Positions 52,101 to 60,053 of a stretch of DNA of 64,000 nucleotides are shown here, piece after piece. Source of the DNA: CAZTZY01 sp964617765 (lineage in GTDB: Bacteria > Pseudomonadota > Gammaproteobacteria > Pseudomonadales > DT-91); contig CAZTZY010000003.1 in NCBI GenBank assembly GCA_964617765.1, positions 1 to 64,000 on the forward strand. The letters are read 5' to 3'. The position numbers were made by a program, and so were the translations under genes. Position 1 is the stretch's first letter. Every line of letters starts with the position of its first letter. The notes under the pieces are model-generated. The model was not told the origin of the DNA. It did not search any database and worked only from the letters and a program-made list of their open reading frames with translations.

Positions 52101-53056
52101 ATAGTCGCTCGAGATTACAGCAATTATGGAGTGAAACCAGTTTCAGGATTCAGTCACTACGTGATAATCCTGATTGTGCGGAACAGGAATTTTCAAAAAT
52201 ATTGCTTGAGGACGATAAAGGGATACAGCCGAAAATATTATTCGATACCTTTGAGGATATTGCGGCGCCATTTATTGCAACGGGTGTCAGGCCTAAAGTG
52301 GCTATCTTGCGTGAACAAGGTGTTAATGGACAAAATGAAATGGCAGCGGCTTTTAACCGTGCCGGATTTTCAGCTTTCGATGTCCATATGAGCGATATTT
52401 TATCAGGCAGAGTTAAGTTGTCAGATTTCAAAGGCTTGGCTGCTTGTGGTGGTTTCTCCTATGGTGATGTTTTAGGTGCTGGGGAAGGCTGGGCCAAAAC
52501 AATCTTATACAATGATACATTACGTGAATCTTTTGCGGCTTTTTTTAACCGTACAGATACGTTTGCTTTGGGTATTTGTAATGGTTGCCAAATGATGTCG
52601 CAATTGAAAAGCATTATACCGGGAGCGGACCATTGGCCTCGATTTGTACGTAATACGTCAGAGCAATTTGAAGCCCGATTTGCGCAGGTTGAAATTCAGC
52701 AATCTGCCTCAATATTGCTTCAAGGCATGGAGGGTTCCATCATTTCTGTCGCTGTTGCGCATGGTGAGGGTCGAGCTGAATTCAATTCAGCAGAGCATTT
52801 GCTGCAGGTTAAACAGAAAGTGTCGTTACGATTTGTGAATAGTCATCACCAGATGACGACATCCTATCCGGATAATCCTAATGGATCGCCAGAAGGCATT
52901 ACCGGTGTTTGCTCTGCGGATGGTCGGGTAACCATCATGATGCCGCATCCAGAGCGTGTTTTTCGCACAGTCACTCATTCATGGTCTCCTGCTGAATGGG
53001 GTGAAGACAGTCCCTGGATGCGGTTATTTCGCAATGCACGAGTTTGGGTTGGTTAA
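49172..53056 (+). CDS. purL: phosphoribosylformylglycinamidine synthase PurL
   Basis: Large-type FGAM synthase of 1294 residues (E. coli 1295), the fourth step of purine synthesis. Order: N-terminal PurS-like domain, linker, two AIRS-like synthetase halves (FAQANSEHCRHKIFN, VETHNHPTAISPYAGAGTGSGG, DVGAGGLSNALPELAKDGG), and a C-terminal glutamine amidotransferase with Cys in LGICNGCQMMS and MPHPERVFR. It starts MLIFSGNSALSDFR, close to E. coli. secD follows after 36 nt, which is not the usual neighbour. Confidence 0.98.
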   Translation: MLIFSGNSALSDFRREKLQKSLTEKLGSEVVIVAKYVHFIDVVSELQEKQFDTLKALLEYGPQENKIEESGDLFLVVPRIGTISPWASKATDIAHNCGLNTVKRIERGIAYFVRHSSSCQEAKKIIQSEIHDRMVEVVLNDLNAAIVLFQSGTPKPLSIIPVMQDGRVALVKANQELGLALADDEIDYLHDSFMRLERNPNDIELMMFAQANSEHCRHKIFNASWDIDGIRQPKSLFGMIKNTYEQNSENVLSAYSDNASVITGSYAGRFYPDSATREYNYHEEPVHILMKVETHNHPTAISPYAGAGTGSGGEIRDEGAVGRGSKPKVGLSGFSVSNLNIPGFGQPWEVDYGKPNRIVSALDIMIEGPIGGAAFNNEFGRPNICGYFRTYENAVTTINGEEVRGYHKPIMIAGGYGNIKPAHIEKVKFSPGSQLIVLGGPAMLIGLGGGAASSVASGSSAENLDFASVQRQNPEMQRRCQEVIDRCWAMGDKNPIAFIHDVGAGGLSNALPELAKDGGCGAQFELRKVPSDEATMSPLELWCNESQERYVLAVKKERLAEFEDICRRERCLYAVVGEAREEKQLTVSDEFFGNNPIDLPMDLLFGKPPKMHRTFQRKNVVHQPFDVSAINIKDALERVLKLPAVASKQFLITIGDRSVTGMVARDQMVGPWQVPVADVAVTTTAFDVYTGEAMAMGERTPLALLDAPASGRMAVAEAILNIAAAPIRDISDIKLSANWMAAAGYGTEDQALFDTVKTVGMEICPQLGIAIPVGKDSMSMRTVWEDKGDKKSVTAPMSLIISAFSPVTDVRKVLTPQINFEMGASKLVFIDLAQGNIRLGGSALAQTWSQLGNSSPDLTNIEQFKSVFNALQECIEQEFLLAYHDRSDGGLIVTLLEMAFAGHCGFAVDISTVQGDDISVLFNEELGAVMQVADIYWLDVQAIFAKHGLSGLLTVLGSPSESDHIIVKRNGKILMDDSRSRLQQLWSETSFRIQSLRDNPDCAEQEFSKILLEDDKGIQPKILFDTFEDIAAPFIATGVRPKVAILREQGVNGQNEMAAAFNRAGFSAFDVHMSDILSGRVKLSDFKGLAACGGFSYGDVLGAGEGWAKTILYNDTLRESFAAFFNRTDTFALGICNGCQMMSQLKSIIPGADHWPRFVRNTSEQFEARFAQVEIQQSASILLQGMEGSIISVAVAHGEGRAEFNSAEHLLQVKQKVSLRFVNSHHQMTTSYPDNPNGSPEGITGVCSADGRVTIMMPHPERVFRTVTHSWSPAEWGEDSPWMRLFRNARVWVG

Positions 53057-53092
53057 TTTAATAGTTTAAAGGGCAATTTTAGGAATTCATTT

Positions 53093-54949
53093 ATGAATAG
53101 ATACCCGTTGTGGATAAATTTAGTACTGATTCTGGTGGTAACGATAGGAGCATTATATTCCGCACCTAATCTTTATTTCCCTGATGCAGCATTGCAAATT
53201 TCAGGTGAAAGCGGTGGTCAGAAATTAACTGAAGATGTTCGGGAGGCTGCTTTAAAAGCACTGGATGAGTCAGGGATTACTTATAAAGGTACAGAGCTAG
53301 CTGAAAAGAGCCTTTTAATACGTTTGCAGAATAAGGACGAACAATTAAAAGCCAAATCGGTACTGGAGCTAGCATTCAATAAAGCCTCACTGGAATACGT
53401 GGTTGCTCTGAACCTTGCGCCCACAACACCTTCATGGTTAACAGCCATTGGTGCCAAACCAATGAAACTGGGTCTGGATTTAAGTGGCGGTGTACATTTT
53501 CTGTTAGAGGTCGATACGGAATTTGCTGTCCTGAAACGCCTTGATGGCTATAAAGGCGAAATTAAAAAGATATTACGGGATGAAAAAGTTCGTGGAATTA
53601 TTGGTGATGCGCCAATGGCAATTACCGGAAAATTTGCCACGCCGGAATTACGTCAGCAGGCTTTAGCATTAATATCCGATCAGGTGCCTGATTTAACACC
53701 GAATAATGAAGATAAACCTGATGGTTATTGGGTTAACTGGACAGTGGGTGCAGCTTTACAAAAACGTATCGGTGATGACGCAGTAGCGCAAAACCTTACA
53801 GCGTTACGAAATCGAGTGAATGAATTAGGTGTGTCTGAACCTATTGTGCAAAAACAGGGCGAAACCCGAATTGTAGTTGAGTTGCCTGGAGTACAGGATT
53901 CATCGACAGCCAAACGTATAATCGGTAAAACGGCGAGCCTGGAATTTCATCTTGAATCCAACGGTAAAACGGCTTCTGAGGAATATGATTTTCGGGAAGG
54001 AATTGGTAGCCGTGAAAAAGCATCACTGGAACGTGCTGTCGTTATTTCCGGAGATCAGGTGACTAACGCCACAACCAGTTTTGATGAAAATGGCAGGCCA
54101 CAGGTCAATATCACTCTGGATAGCCAGGGCGGTAATTTAATGTATGCGGCCACAAAAAATAATATCGGCAGAAATCTTGGTGTATTATTTATTGAGCGTA
54201 AATATCATACAAAGACGCAAATAGATGAAAAAGGAGAAGCCCAGTTAGTCAAGATGCCTTATTACCACAAAGAGGTTATCAGTTTAGCAACAGTTCAGTC
54301 ACCACTCGGCGTTCAATTCAGAATCACCGGCATTGATAGCCAGGAAGAAGCCAAAGACCTGTCGTTATTATTGCGTGCCGGCGCATTGGCCGCACCTATC
54401 GATTTTGTGGAAGAAAGAACAGTTGGCCCATCGTTAGGAAAAGAAAATATCCAGTTAGGTGTTAATTCCATAATGTGGGGTACTGCTCTGGTATTTGTCT
54501 TTATGATTTTCTTTTACAGGGTTTTCGGGATTACTGCAAACATGGCTCTCGTCATGAATATATTCTTGTTGATCGCGTTTATGTCGATGATATCTGCAAC
54601 ATTAACTTTGCCGGGTATGGCAGGTATAGTGCTTACGGTAGGTATGGCGGTTGATGCCAATGTTTTGATTTATGAACGTATTCGCGAGGAAATAAGTCAT
54701 GGAGTCAATCCGCAGGAAGCTATCAAGTTGGGATATGACAGGGCATTTTTAACGATACTCGATTCTCATATAACCACTCTTATCGCTTCCGTTATTCTCT
54801 ATGCGATGGGTAGCGGTCCGGTGAAGGGTTTCGCAGTTACTTTATCCATAGGCATTATCAGTTCCATGTATACATCCATAGTAGGCAGTAGAGCAGTGAT
54901 TAACCTGATCTATGGCTATAGAAACAATGTAACCAAGTTGGCGATCTAA
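53093..54949 (+). CDS. secD: protein translocase subunit SecD
   Basis: Proton-driven RND-like subunit that assists late steps of Sec export. It has 618 residues (E. coli 615). The first membrane helix is at residues 7-25, followed by the large periplasmic P1 domain (GLDLSGGVHFLLEVD, LRNRVNELGVSEPIVQ) and five C-terminal helices including VLTVGMAVDANVLIYERIREE. It lies 2 nt before secF. yajC, tgt and queA, the usual upstream genes, are absent. purL stands there instead. Confidence 0.97.
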   Translation: MNRYPLWINLVLILVVTIGALYSAPNLYFPDAALQISGESGGQKLTEDVREAALKALDESGITYKGTELAEKSLLIRLQNKDEQLKAKSVLELAFNKASLEYVVALNLAPTTPSWLTAIGAKPMKLGLDLSGGVHFLLEVDTEFAVLKRLDGYKGEIKKILRDEKVRGIIGDAPMAITGKFATPELRQQALALISDQVPDLTPNNEDKPDGYWVNWTVGAALQKRIGDDAVAQNLTALRNRVNELGVSEPIVQKQGETRIVVELPGVQDSSTAKRIIGKTASLEFHLESNGKTASEEYDFREGIGSREKASLERAVVISGDQVTNATTSFDENGRPQVNITLDSQGGNLMYAATKNNIGRNLGVLFIERKYHTKTQIDEKGEAQLVKMPYYHKEVISLATVQSPLGVQFRITGIDSQEEAKDLSLLLRAGALAAPIDFVEERTVGPSLGKENIQLGVNSIMWGTALVFVFMIFFYRVFGITANMALVMNIFLLIAFMSMISATLTLPGMAGIVLTVGMAVDANVLIYERIREEISHGVNPQEAIKLGYDRAFLTILDSHITTLIASVILYAMGSGPVKGFAVTLSIGIISSMYTSIVGSRAVINLIYGYRNNVTKLAI

Positions 54950-54951
54950 TC

Positions 54952-55944
54952 ATGAATGTGAAAACTGAAAAAGTGTATAATTTCCTGGGCATCAGCAAAA
55001 TAACATTTGCTGTATCTATCGCATTGTTCCTTATTGCCCTGGGTGCATTTGCTGTCAATGGCATCAGGTATGGCCTGGATTTTACTGGTGGTACATTGAT
55101 TGAAGTAGGCTATGAAAAACCGGCAGATCTCCAAAAAGTTCGCGACTCCCTGGTGGCAGGCGGATTTCATGGAGCCATTGTCCAGAATTTCGGCTCGGAA
55201 ACTGCCGTACTTATTCGTATGCAAAATATTGAAGAAGAAAAGCAGGCCGAAACAGTCAAGGACAATGAAGACAATAAAGAAAGCGGAGGCAATAAAGAAA
55301 GCAAAGAAAGCAAACTGGCTAATGAAATATTGACGGTATTGCGTGCTGATGGTTCTGAATTGCATATGAGACGTTTGGAATTTGTTGGTCCGCAAGTAGG
55401 CGACCAATTAAAATCACAGGCACTTTTAGCTATCGTGTTAGCACTTATTGCAGTCACTATTTATTTATCTTTCCGTTTCCAGATGAAGTTTGCAATTGCT
55501 GCAATTTTAGCGTTATTTCATGATGTAGTAATAACGGTAGGCTGTTTTGCCTTGTTTGGTTGGGAATTTGATTTGATTGTTTTGGCTGCAGTGCTATCGA
55601 TTATCGGATACTCATTAAATGACACAATCGTAGTTTATGATCGAATTCGTGAAAACCTGATTAATATGAGAAGAGTCAGTATTACAGAGGTCATTAATGC
55701 ATCAGTATCACAGACGCTCAGGCGCACCATGATGACTTCTGTCGCTACCCTGATTACAGTGTATGCCCTGTTCTTTGTCGGTGGAGAAATGTTACGCGGA
55801 TTTTCACTCACATTAATCATTGGTATTACTTTTGGTACATACTCGTCTGTGTATGTTGCATCCAGTTTATTGCCAGTACTTAAAGTAACGCGTGAAGATC
55901 TTGTGCCGCCAGAAAGGCCAGATGCGGAATTTGATACGCCTTAA
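54952..55944 (+). CDS. secF: protein translocase subunit SecF
   Basis: Partner of SecD. It has 330 residues and six membrane helices. Motifs are YGLDFTGGTLIEVGY and IIGYSLNDTIVVYDRIREN. Residues about 93-121, in the periplasmic loop, are a highly charged low-complexity insert (repeats of KES and DN/EDN) not usual in SecF, so the protein is slightly longer than the E. coli one (323). The coding DNA there is a near repeat of AAAGAAAGC. Confidence 0.96.
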   Translation: MNVKTEKVYNFLGISKITFAVSIALFLIALGAFAVNGIRYGLDFTGGTLIEVGYEKPADLQKVRDSLVAGGFHGAIVQNFGSETAVLIRMQNIEEEKQAETVKDNEDNKESGGNKESKESKLANEILTVLRADGSELHMRRLEFVGPQVGDQLKSQALLAIVLALIAVTIYLSFRFQMKFAIAAILALFHDVVITVGCFALFGWEFDLIVLAAVLSIIGYSLNDTIVVYDRIRENLINMRRVSITEVINASVSQTLRRTMMTSVATLITVYALFFVGGEMLRGFSLTLIIGITFGTYSSVYVASSLLPVLKVTREDLVPPERPDAEFDTP

Positions 55945-56061
55945 TTATCATAAAAGATGCAGGGTATAAGCATACCTTGCATCCTTAAGCAGATTTATAG
56001 TTTCCATTGTCTATCGCAATATATGCGAATTTATTTGTTATTGTTCCCGAAGGAAAATCAA

Positions 56062-57654
56062 GTGATTACAGCTGCAAACATTACAATGCAATTTGGTTCA
56101 AAACCCTTGTTTGAAAATATTTCCGTCAAATTTGGTGATGGTAATCGTTATGGACTGATTGGTGCTAACGGATGTGGTAAATCGACATTCATGAAAATCC
56201 TTGATGGAACATTAACGCCCAGCGCTGGCAATGTCAGTATTACTCCAAATGAACGCTTGGGTAAGTTACACCAGGATCAATTTGCTTTTGAAGAGTATAG
56301 CGTTATTGATACCGTCATTATGGGTCATTCACGCTTATGGGAAGTGAAAAAAGAGCGTGACCGCATTTATGCCTTGCCCGATATGTCAGAAGATGACGGC
56401 ATGAAAGTGGCAGACCTCGAAGTCGAGTTTGCCGAGCTTGATGGCTACAGTGCTGAAAGCCGTGCTGGTGAAATTCTTTTGGGTGCCGGCATTGAAGAAT
56501 CGTTACATTATGGTCCAATGAGTGAAGTGGCTCCTGGTAAAAAACTCAGGGTGTTATTAGTACAGGCCCTGTTTTCAAATCCGGATATTTTATTGCTGGA
56601 TGAACCTACCAACAACCTTGATATCAACACGATTCGCTGGCTGGAAGATTTATTGAATAATCGTAAAAGCACCATGATCATTATTTCACATGATCGCCAT
56701 TTTCTGAATTCTATATGCACGCATATGGCTGATATCGATTACGGTGAATTGCGTGTCTATCCAGGTAATTATGATGATTACATGATTGCTGCTACCCAAG
56801 TGAAAGAGCGTCTGGTGTCAGAGAATGCAAAAAAATCCGCACAAATTGCCGATCTACAACAGTTCGTGAGTCGCTTTTCTGCCAATGCATCAAAAGCCAA
56901 ACAGGCTACTTCTCGTGCCAAGCGTATCGAAAAAATAAAACTGGAAGAAGTCAAACCATCGAGCCGTATAAGCCCCTATATTCGCTTCCAGCAAGACAAA
57001 AAGCTCCATCGCCTGGCACTTGAAATAAGGGATCTGGCGCACGGATTTGATGGCAATGTGCTATTTAAAAATGGCAGCTTCCTGGTAGAAGCTGGTTCAA
57101 GCATTGCCATCATCGGCGAAAACGGTGTGGGTAAGACCACCTTTTTGCGCTGCCTGATGAATGAACTGACACCGCAATCCGGTATGATCAAATGGGCTGA
57201 AAATGCCAACATCGGTTACTGCCCGCAAGACCACAGCGCCGAATTTGAAAAAGACCTGAATATTTTTGACTGGATGAGCCAATGGCGTAAACCCAACCAT
57301 GATGAACAAGTCGTCAAGGCGACACTGGGCAGGTTATTGTTCTCGTCGGATGAATACAAAAAATCCGTCAAGGTTTGTTCCGGTGGAGAAAAAGGCCGGT
57401 TATTGTTCGGTAAACTGATTATGCAGGATTTTAATGTTATTGTGATGGACGAGCCAACCAATCACCTCGATATGGAATGTATCGAGTCATTGAACCTGGC
57501 GCTCGAAAATTACGAAGGCACGTTGATTTTTGTCAGCCATGACCGGGAGTTTGTTTCTTCACTGGCTGACCGTATTATTGAAATCAAGGATCACACCATT
57601 AACGATTTTCATGGTACTTATGATGAGTATCTGGCTTCACAAGCCCAGGCATAA
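56062..57654 (+). CDS. ybiT: ABC-F family ATPase, YbiT type
   Basis: Soluble twin-ATPase protein of the ABC-F translation-factor family that binds the ribosomal E site. GTG 56062, preceded by AAGGA, gives 530 residues, exactly the E. coli YbiT length. The frame extends to 55957 without similarity. Walker A motifs are GANGCGKST and GENGVGKTT. The first signature is VAPGKKLRVLLVQALF (degenerate, as in YbiT) and the second CSGGEKGRLLFGKL. LLLDEPTNNLD and VMDEPTNHLD are the Walker B segments. A RIO kinase follows 6 nt later. Confidence 0.92.
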   Translation: MITAANITMQFGSKPLFENISVKFGDGNRYGLIGANGCGKSTFMKILDGTLTPSAGNVSITPNERLGKLHQDQFAFEEYSVIDTVIMGHSRLWEVKKERDRIYALPDMSEDDGMKVADLEVEFAELDGYSAESRAGEILLGAGIEESLHYGPMSEVAPGKKLRVLLVQALFSNPDILLLDEPTNNLDINTIRWLEDLLNNRKSTMIIISHDRHFLNSICTHMADIDYGELRVYPGNYDDYMIAATQVKERLVSENAKKSAQIADLQQFVSRFSANASKAKQATSRAKRIEKIKLEEVKPSSRISPYIRFQQDKKLHRLALEIRDLAHGFDGNVLFKNGSFLVEAGSSIAIIGENGVGKTTFLRCLMNELTPQSGMIKWAENANIGYCPQDHSAEFEKDLNIFDWMSQWRKPNHDEQVVKATLGRLLFSSDEYKKSVKVCSGGEKGRLLFGKLIMQDFNVIVMDEPTNHLDMECIESLNLALENYEGTLIFVSHDREFVSSLADRIIEIKDHTINDFHGTYDEYLASQAQA

Positions 57655-57660
57655 GAATAG

Positions 57661-58527
57661 ATGAAAACACCCAGCAGGTTACAGCCATTAATGTATGACG
57701 GATTAATCGATGAAGTTATCTGTCAATTGATGAGCGGCAAAGAGGCGCAAGTTTTTGTTGTGCGTTGCGGTGAACAATTGCGCTGTGCCAAAGTCTACAA
57801 GGAAGCTACCAAACGTAGTTTCAAGCAAGCTGTGCAATATCAGGAAGGCCGTACCGTTCGCAATAGCCGTCGTGCACGCGCTATGGCAAAAAAAACCAGC
57901 TACGGGCAAAAGGAACAGGAAAGTGCCTGGTTAAGCGCTGAAGTGGATGCGTTATACAAACTGGCAGCAGCGGGAGTGCGAGTACCTGAGCCGCATGGGT
58001 TTGTTGAAGGCGTGCTACTGATGGATATGATTGCCGATGCAGATGGAGAGCCGGCACCCCGGCTCGATGATGTTGAATTAACTCCGGAACAGGCACAGGT
58101 TTTTCATGAGCAGGTGATTGCAGATGTGGTGCGTATGTTGTGTGCAGGTTATGTTCATGGCGATCTTTCCGAATTTAATGTATTGCTTGATGCCGAAGGT
58201 CCGGTAATTATTGATTTGCCACAGGCAGTGAATGCTGCAGGTAATAACAGCGCAGGCATGATGCTAGAGCGTGATGTGAATAATATGCGTGCGTATTTCG
58301 GGCGCTTTGCACCGGAAATATTGAAGACGGAGTATGCCAGTGAAATGTGGTCATTGTATGAAAAGGGCCATTTACGACCAGATACCAAACTGACGGGACA
58401 TTTTGCAAGAAGCGAAGTGAATGCCGATGTTGAAAGCGTTATGTCAGTGATTGATGCGGCATTAAAAGAACAATTTGAGGCTATGGAGCGCAAGCGTCGT
58501 GCTGAACAAGGCGACGATGAAGAATAA
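57661..58527 (+). CDS. RIO-type serine kinase
   Basis: Bacterial RIO1-like atypical kinase of 288 residues. Elements are SGKEAQVFVV (nucleotide loop), CAKVYKEATKRSFK (ATP-binding Lys), HGDLSEFNVLL (catalytic Asp and Asn), IIDLPQAV (metal Asp) and a flexible acidic tail. Eukaryotic RIO kinases act in small-subunit ribosome maturation. Bacterial roles are unknown. Coupling to the ribosome-associated ABC-F gene suggests a joint translation-related role (inference). Confidence 0.88.
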   Translation: MKTPSRLQPLMYDGLIDEVICQLMSGKEAQVFVVRCGEQLRCAKVYKEATKRSFKQAVQYQEGRTVRNSRRARAMAKKTSYGQKEQESAWLSAEVDALYKLAAAGVRVPEPHGFVEGVLLMDMIADADGEPAPRLDDVELTPEQAQVFHEQVIADVVRMLCAGYVHGDLSEFNVLLDAEGPVIIDLPQAVNAAGNNSAGMMLERDVNNMRAYFGRFAPEILKTEYASEMWSLYEKGHLRPDTKLTGHFARSEVNADVESVMSVIDAALKEQFEAMERKRRAEQGDDEE

Positions 58528-58533
58528 AAACAG

Positions 58534-58564
58534 TGTGGTTAATGATTAACCACAGAGTTTTATT
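58534..58564 (+). terminator. terminator after the RIO kinase gene
   Basis: TGTGGTTAAT and ATTAACCACA form a perfect inverted repeat, followed by GAGTTTTATT. The GC content is low but position (7 nt after the stop codon) favours a terminator. Confidence 0.6.
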
Positions 58565-58596
58565 CCATTCATATTGTTATCCAGAAAATTCTCGTA

Positions 58597-58944
58597 TCAG
58601 TTATTACTGCTCTTTTTCAGGCCAATACGGAACGCATCCAGAGCACTCGATATCCAGCAGATAGTTAATATCGTTAGGGATGTATCAACAAGGTAATTAT
58701 CTCTATTTTCCAGTGTAGACATTATGGTTGCAGTTAACTGGCTGGGTTCAATGTCGATTTTCCCAAGATTAATATCATTCAGAACAATCATGACGACCTT
58801 GAATATTTCATACACCGATACAGATAAAGCGGCCAGGCTGAGAAGGATAATCCCCAAGCCAAGCGCCGTTTTTTTAAGCCAGACATGCCCGGCACCGGGA
58901 AAAACTAATAAGGAAAGTAATGCCGCTATAATGGGTTTTTTCAT
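58597..58944 (-). CDS. small membrane protein, unknown
   Basis: 115 residues, with three hydrophobic segments (about 4-22, 28-56, 88-106). An early PGAGHVWLKK resembles TM2-type membrane proteins but is not enough to assign a family. The ATG at 58944 is the natural start, close to a second in-frame hydrophobic stretch. It lies about 90 nt downstream of the GDSL gene, separated by a strong hairpin. Function is unknown. Confidence 0.7.
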   Translation of the reverse strand: MKKPIIAALLSLLVFPGAGHVWLKKTALGLGIILLSLAALSVSVYEIFKVVMIVLNDINLGKIDIEPSQLTATIMSTLENRDNYLVDTSLTILTICWISSALDAFRIGLKKSSNN

Positions 58945-59003
58945 GAGTTTTTTTCACGTTAATGTTATTGAATAGGTATTGAAATTCGGTAAAGCGAATG
59001 ACG

Positions 59004-59030
59004 GGCAGCTCTAAAAAATTTAGAGCTGCC
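59004..59030 (-). terminator. 12-bp hairpin after the GDSL gene
   Basis: GGCAGCTCTAAA and TTTAGAGCTGCC pair perfectly around three bases, starting 1-2 nt after the GDSL stop codon on the minus strand. No T-run follows, so it may stabilise the mRNA end rather than terminate. Confidence 0.55.
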
Positions 59031-59031
59031 G

Positions 59032-59640
59032 TTACTGTAATGCTGCTGCATTCGCCAACACCTTTTCCAATGTCTTGGCAATTTCCGCATAACCCTCTTT
59101 ATTAAAATGAACTTCATCCGACTTCATTCTGTGGTTTTTCTCGAGGTCACCGATAATGTCAGTCTCAAAGGGAATATTGAATTCATGGGCAATGGCTTTG
59201 TAAAATTTTGGAGGTGTTGCGAAAAGATTAAATCCCGGTACTGCCACTAACACCACATCAATATCTTTATCTTTCGCCATTTTTACCATGGCCCGAAGAT
59301 TATTTTCAGCATCCAGCATGGAATGTTGCCGCATAATATCATTGGCACCATGGCAAATAATAATGAGTTGAGGGGAATATTGTTCAATAATGCCAGGCAG
59401 GCGTTTTAATCCATCGTGAGTTATTTCACCAGAAATCCCGGCATTGATGACTTTACGGTTAATCATCTTTGCCAAAACAGCGGGATAACTCTCTGAAGGA
59501 TCTACACCATGCCCAAAAGTCAGGCTATCGCCAAAAGCGACAATCACAGCATCGTTTGATAAAACCTTTACGTTTGGTTGAGAGTTACAGCCCATTAAAA
59601 ACACCGCTAATAAAAAAAGATAGATAGTATTAACTTTCAA
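59032..59640 (-). CDS. GDSL/SGNH esterase lipoprotein (TesA-like)
   Basis: 202 residues. The lipobox is LMGC (Cys18), so it is probably an outer-membrane or periplasmic lipoprotein. SGNH blocks are AFGDSLTFGHG (Ser nucleophile), ISGEITHDG, CHGANDIM (Asn) and DEVHFN (Asp/His). It is closest to the TesA/arylesterase subgroup, hydrolysing acyl or aryl esters. TesA is normally secreted but not lipidated, so the lipobox is a distinctive trait. The start overlaps the SMI1/KNR4 gene by 11 nt. Confidence 0.88.
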   Translation of the reverse strand: MKVNTIYLFLLAVFLMGCNSQPNVKVLSNDAVIVAFGDSLTFGHGVDPSESYPAVLAKMINRKVINAGISGEITHDGLKRLPGIIEQYSPQLIIICHGANDIMRQHSMLDAENNLRAMVKMAKDKDIDVVLVAVPGFNLFATPPKFYKAIAHEFNIPFETDIIGDLEKNHRMKSDEVHFNKEGYAEIAKTLEKVLANAAALQ

Positions 59641-60037
59641 GCCATACCTCGCGTGCCCATTGCCAGATAGAGTTCCAGATTTCTTCCCCTTCCCCCTGGT
59701 TTTCAGGTGTCCATAGACTCACTTCCCCATCCTGTGCAATGCAATAGTAATTGCCGCGGTGTTCGCAGATGGGAATCAAATAGCGTGGTACACCAATATC
59801 CCACGCCTGTGCTGCTATGTCAGGCAGGTGAGTGTGAGACTGTGGATCAGCAACGGTAGCCGGTTCAATAGAACCGCAAATCACATCGCTGACGGTGAGT
59901 AAAAATTCTTTATAGTCATAAGGTAAATGAATTAATAATTCTTCCTGGATAATCACCAGATCATCCACATCAGGTAAATCCAGTGGAACCGGTACAGTTT
60001 CATTTCGTTCACGTAATATTTCGATAACGTCTTCCAT
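59630..60037 (-). CDS. SMI1/KNR4 (SUKH) family protein
   Basis: 135 residues. The SUKH pattern is seen in the central LPYDYKEFLLTVSDVICG, YLIPICEHRGNYYCIAQDGEVSLWTPE and the C-terminal WQWAREVW. SUKH proteins are often immunity proteins for contact-dependent or polymorphic toxins, but stand-alone housekeeping copies also exist. No toxin gene is near, so the role is open. It lies 16 nt after the M42 peptidase gene and overlaps the lipoprotein gene. Confidence 0.85.
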   Translation of the reverse strand: MEDVIEILRERNETVPVPLDLPDVDDLVIIQEELLIHLPYDYKEFLLTVSDVICGSIEPATVADPQSHTHLPDIAAQAWDIGVPRYLIPICEHRGNYYCIAQDGEVSLWTPENQGEGEEIWNSIWQWAREVWLES

Positions 60038-60053
60038 CTTCGCTCCGCTAAAT

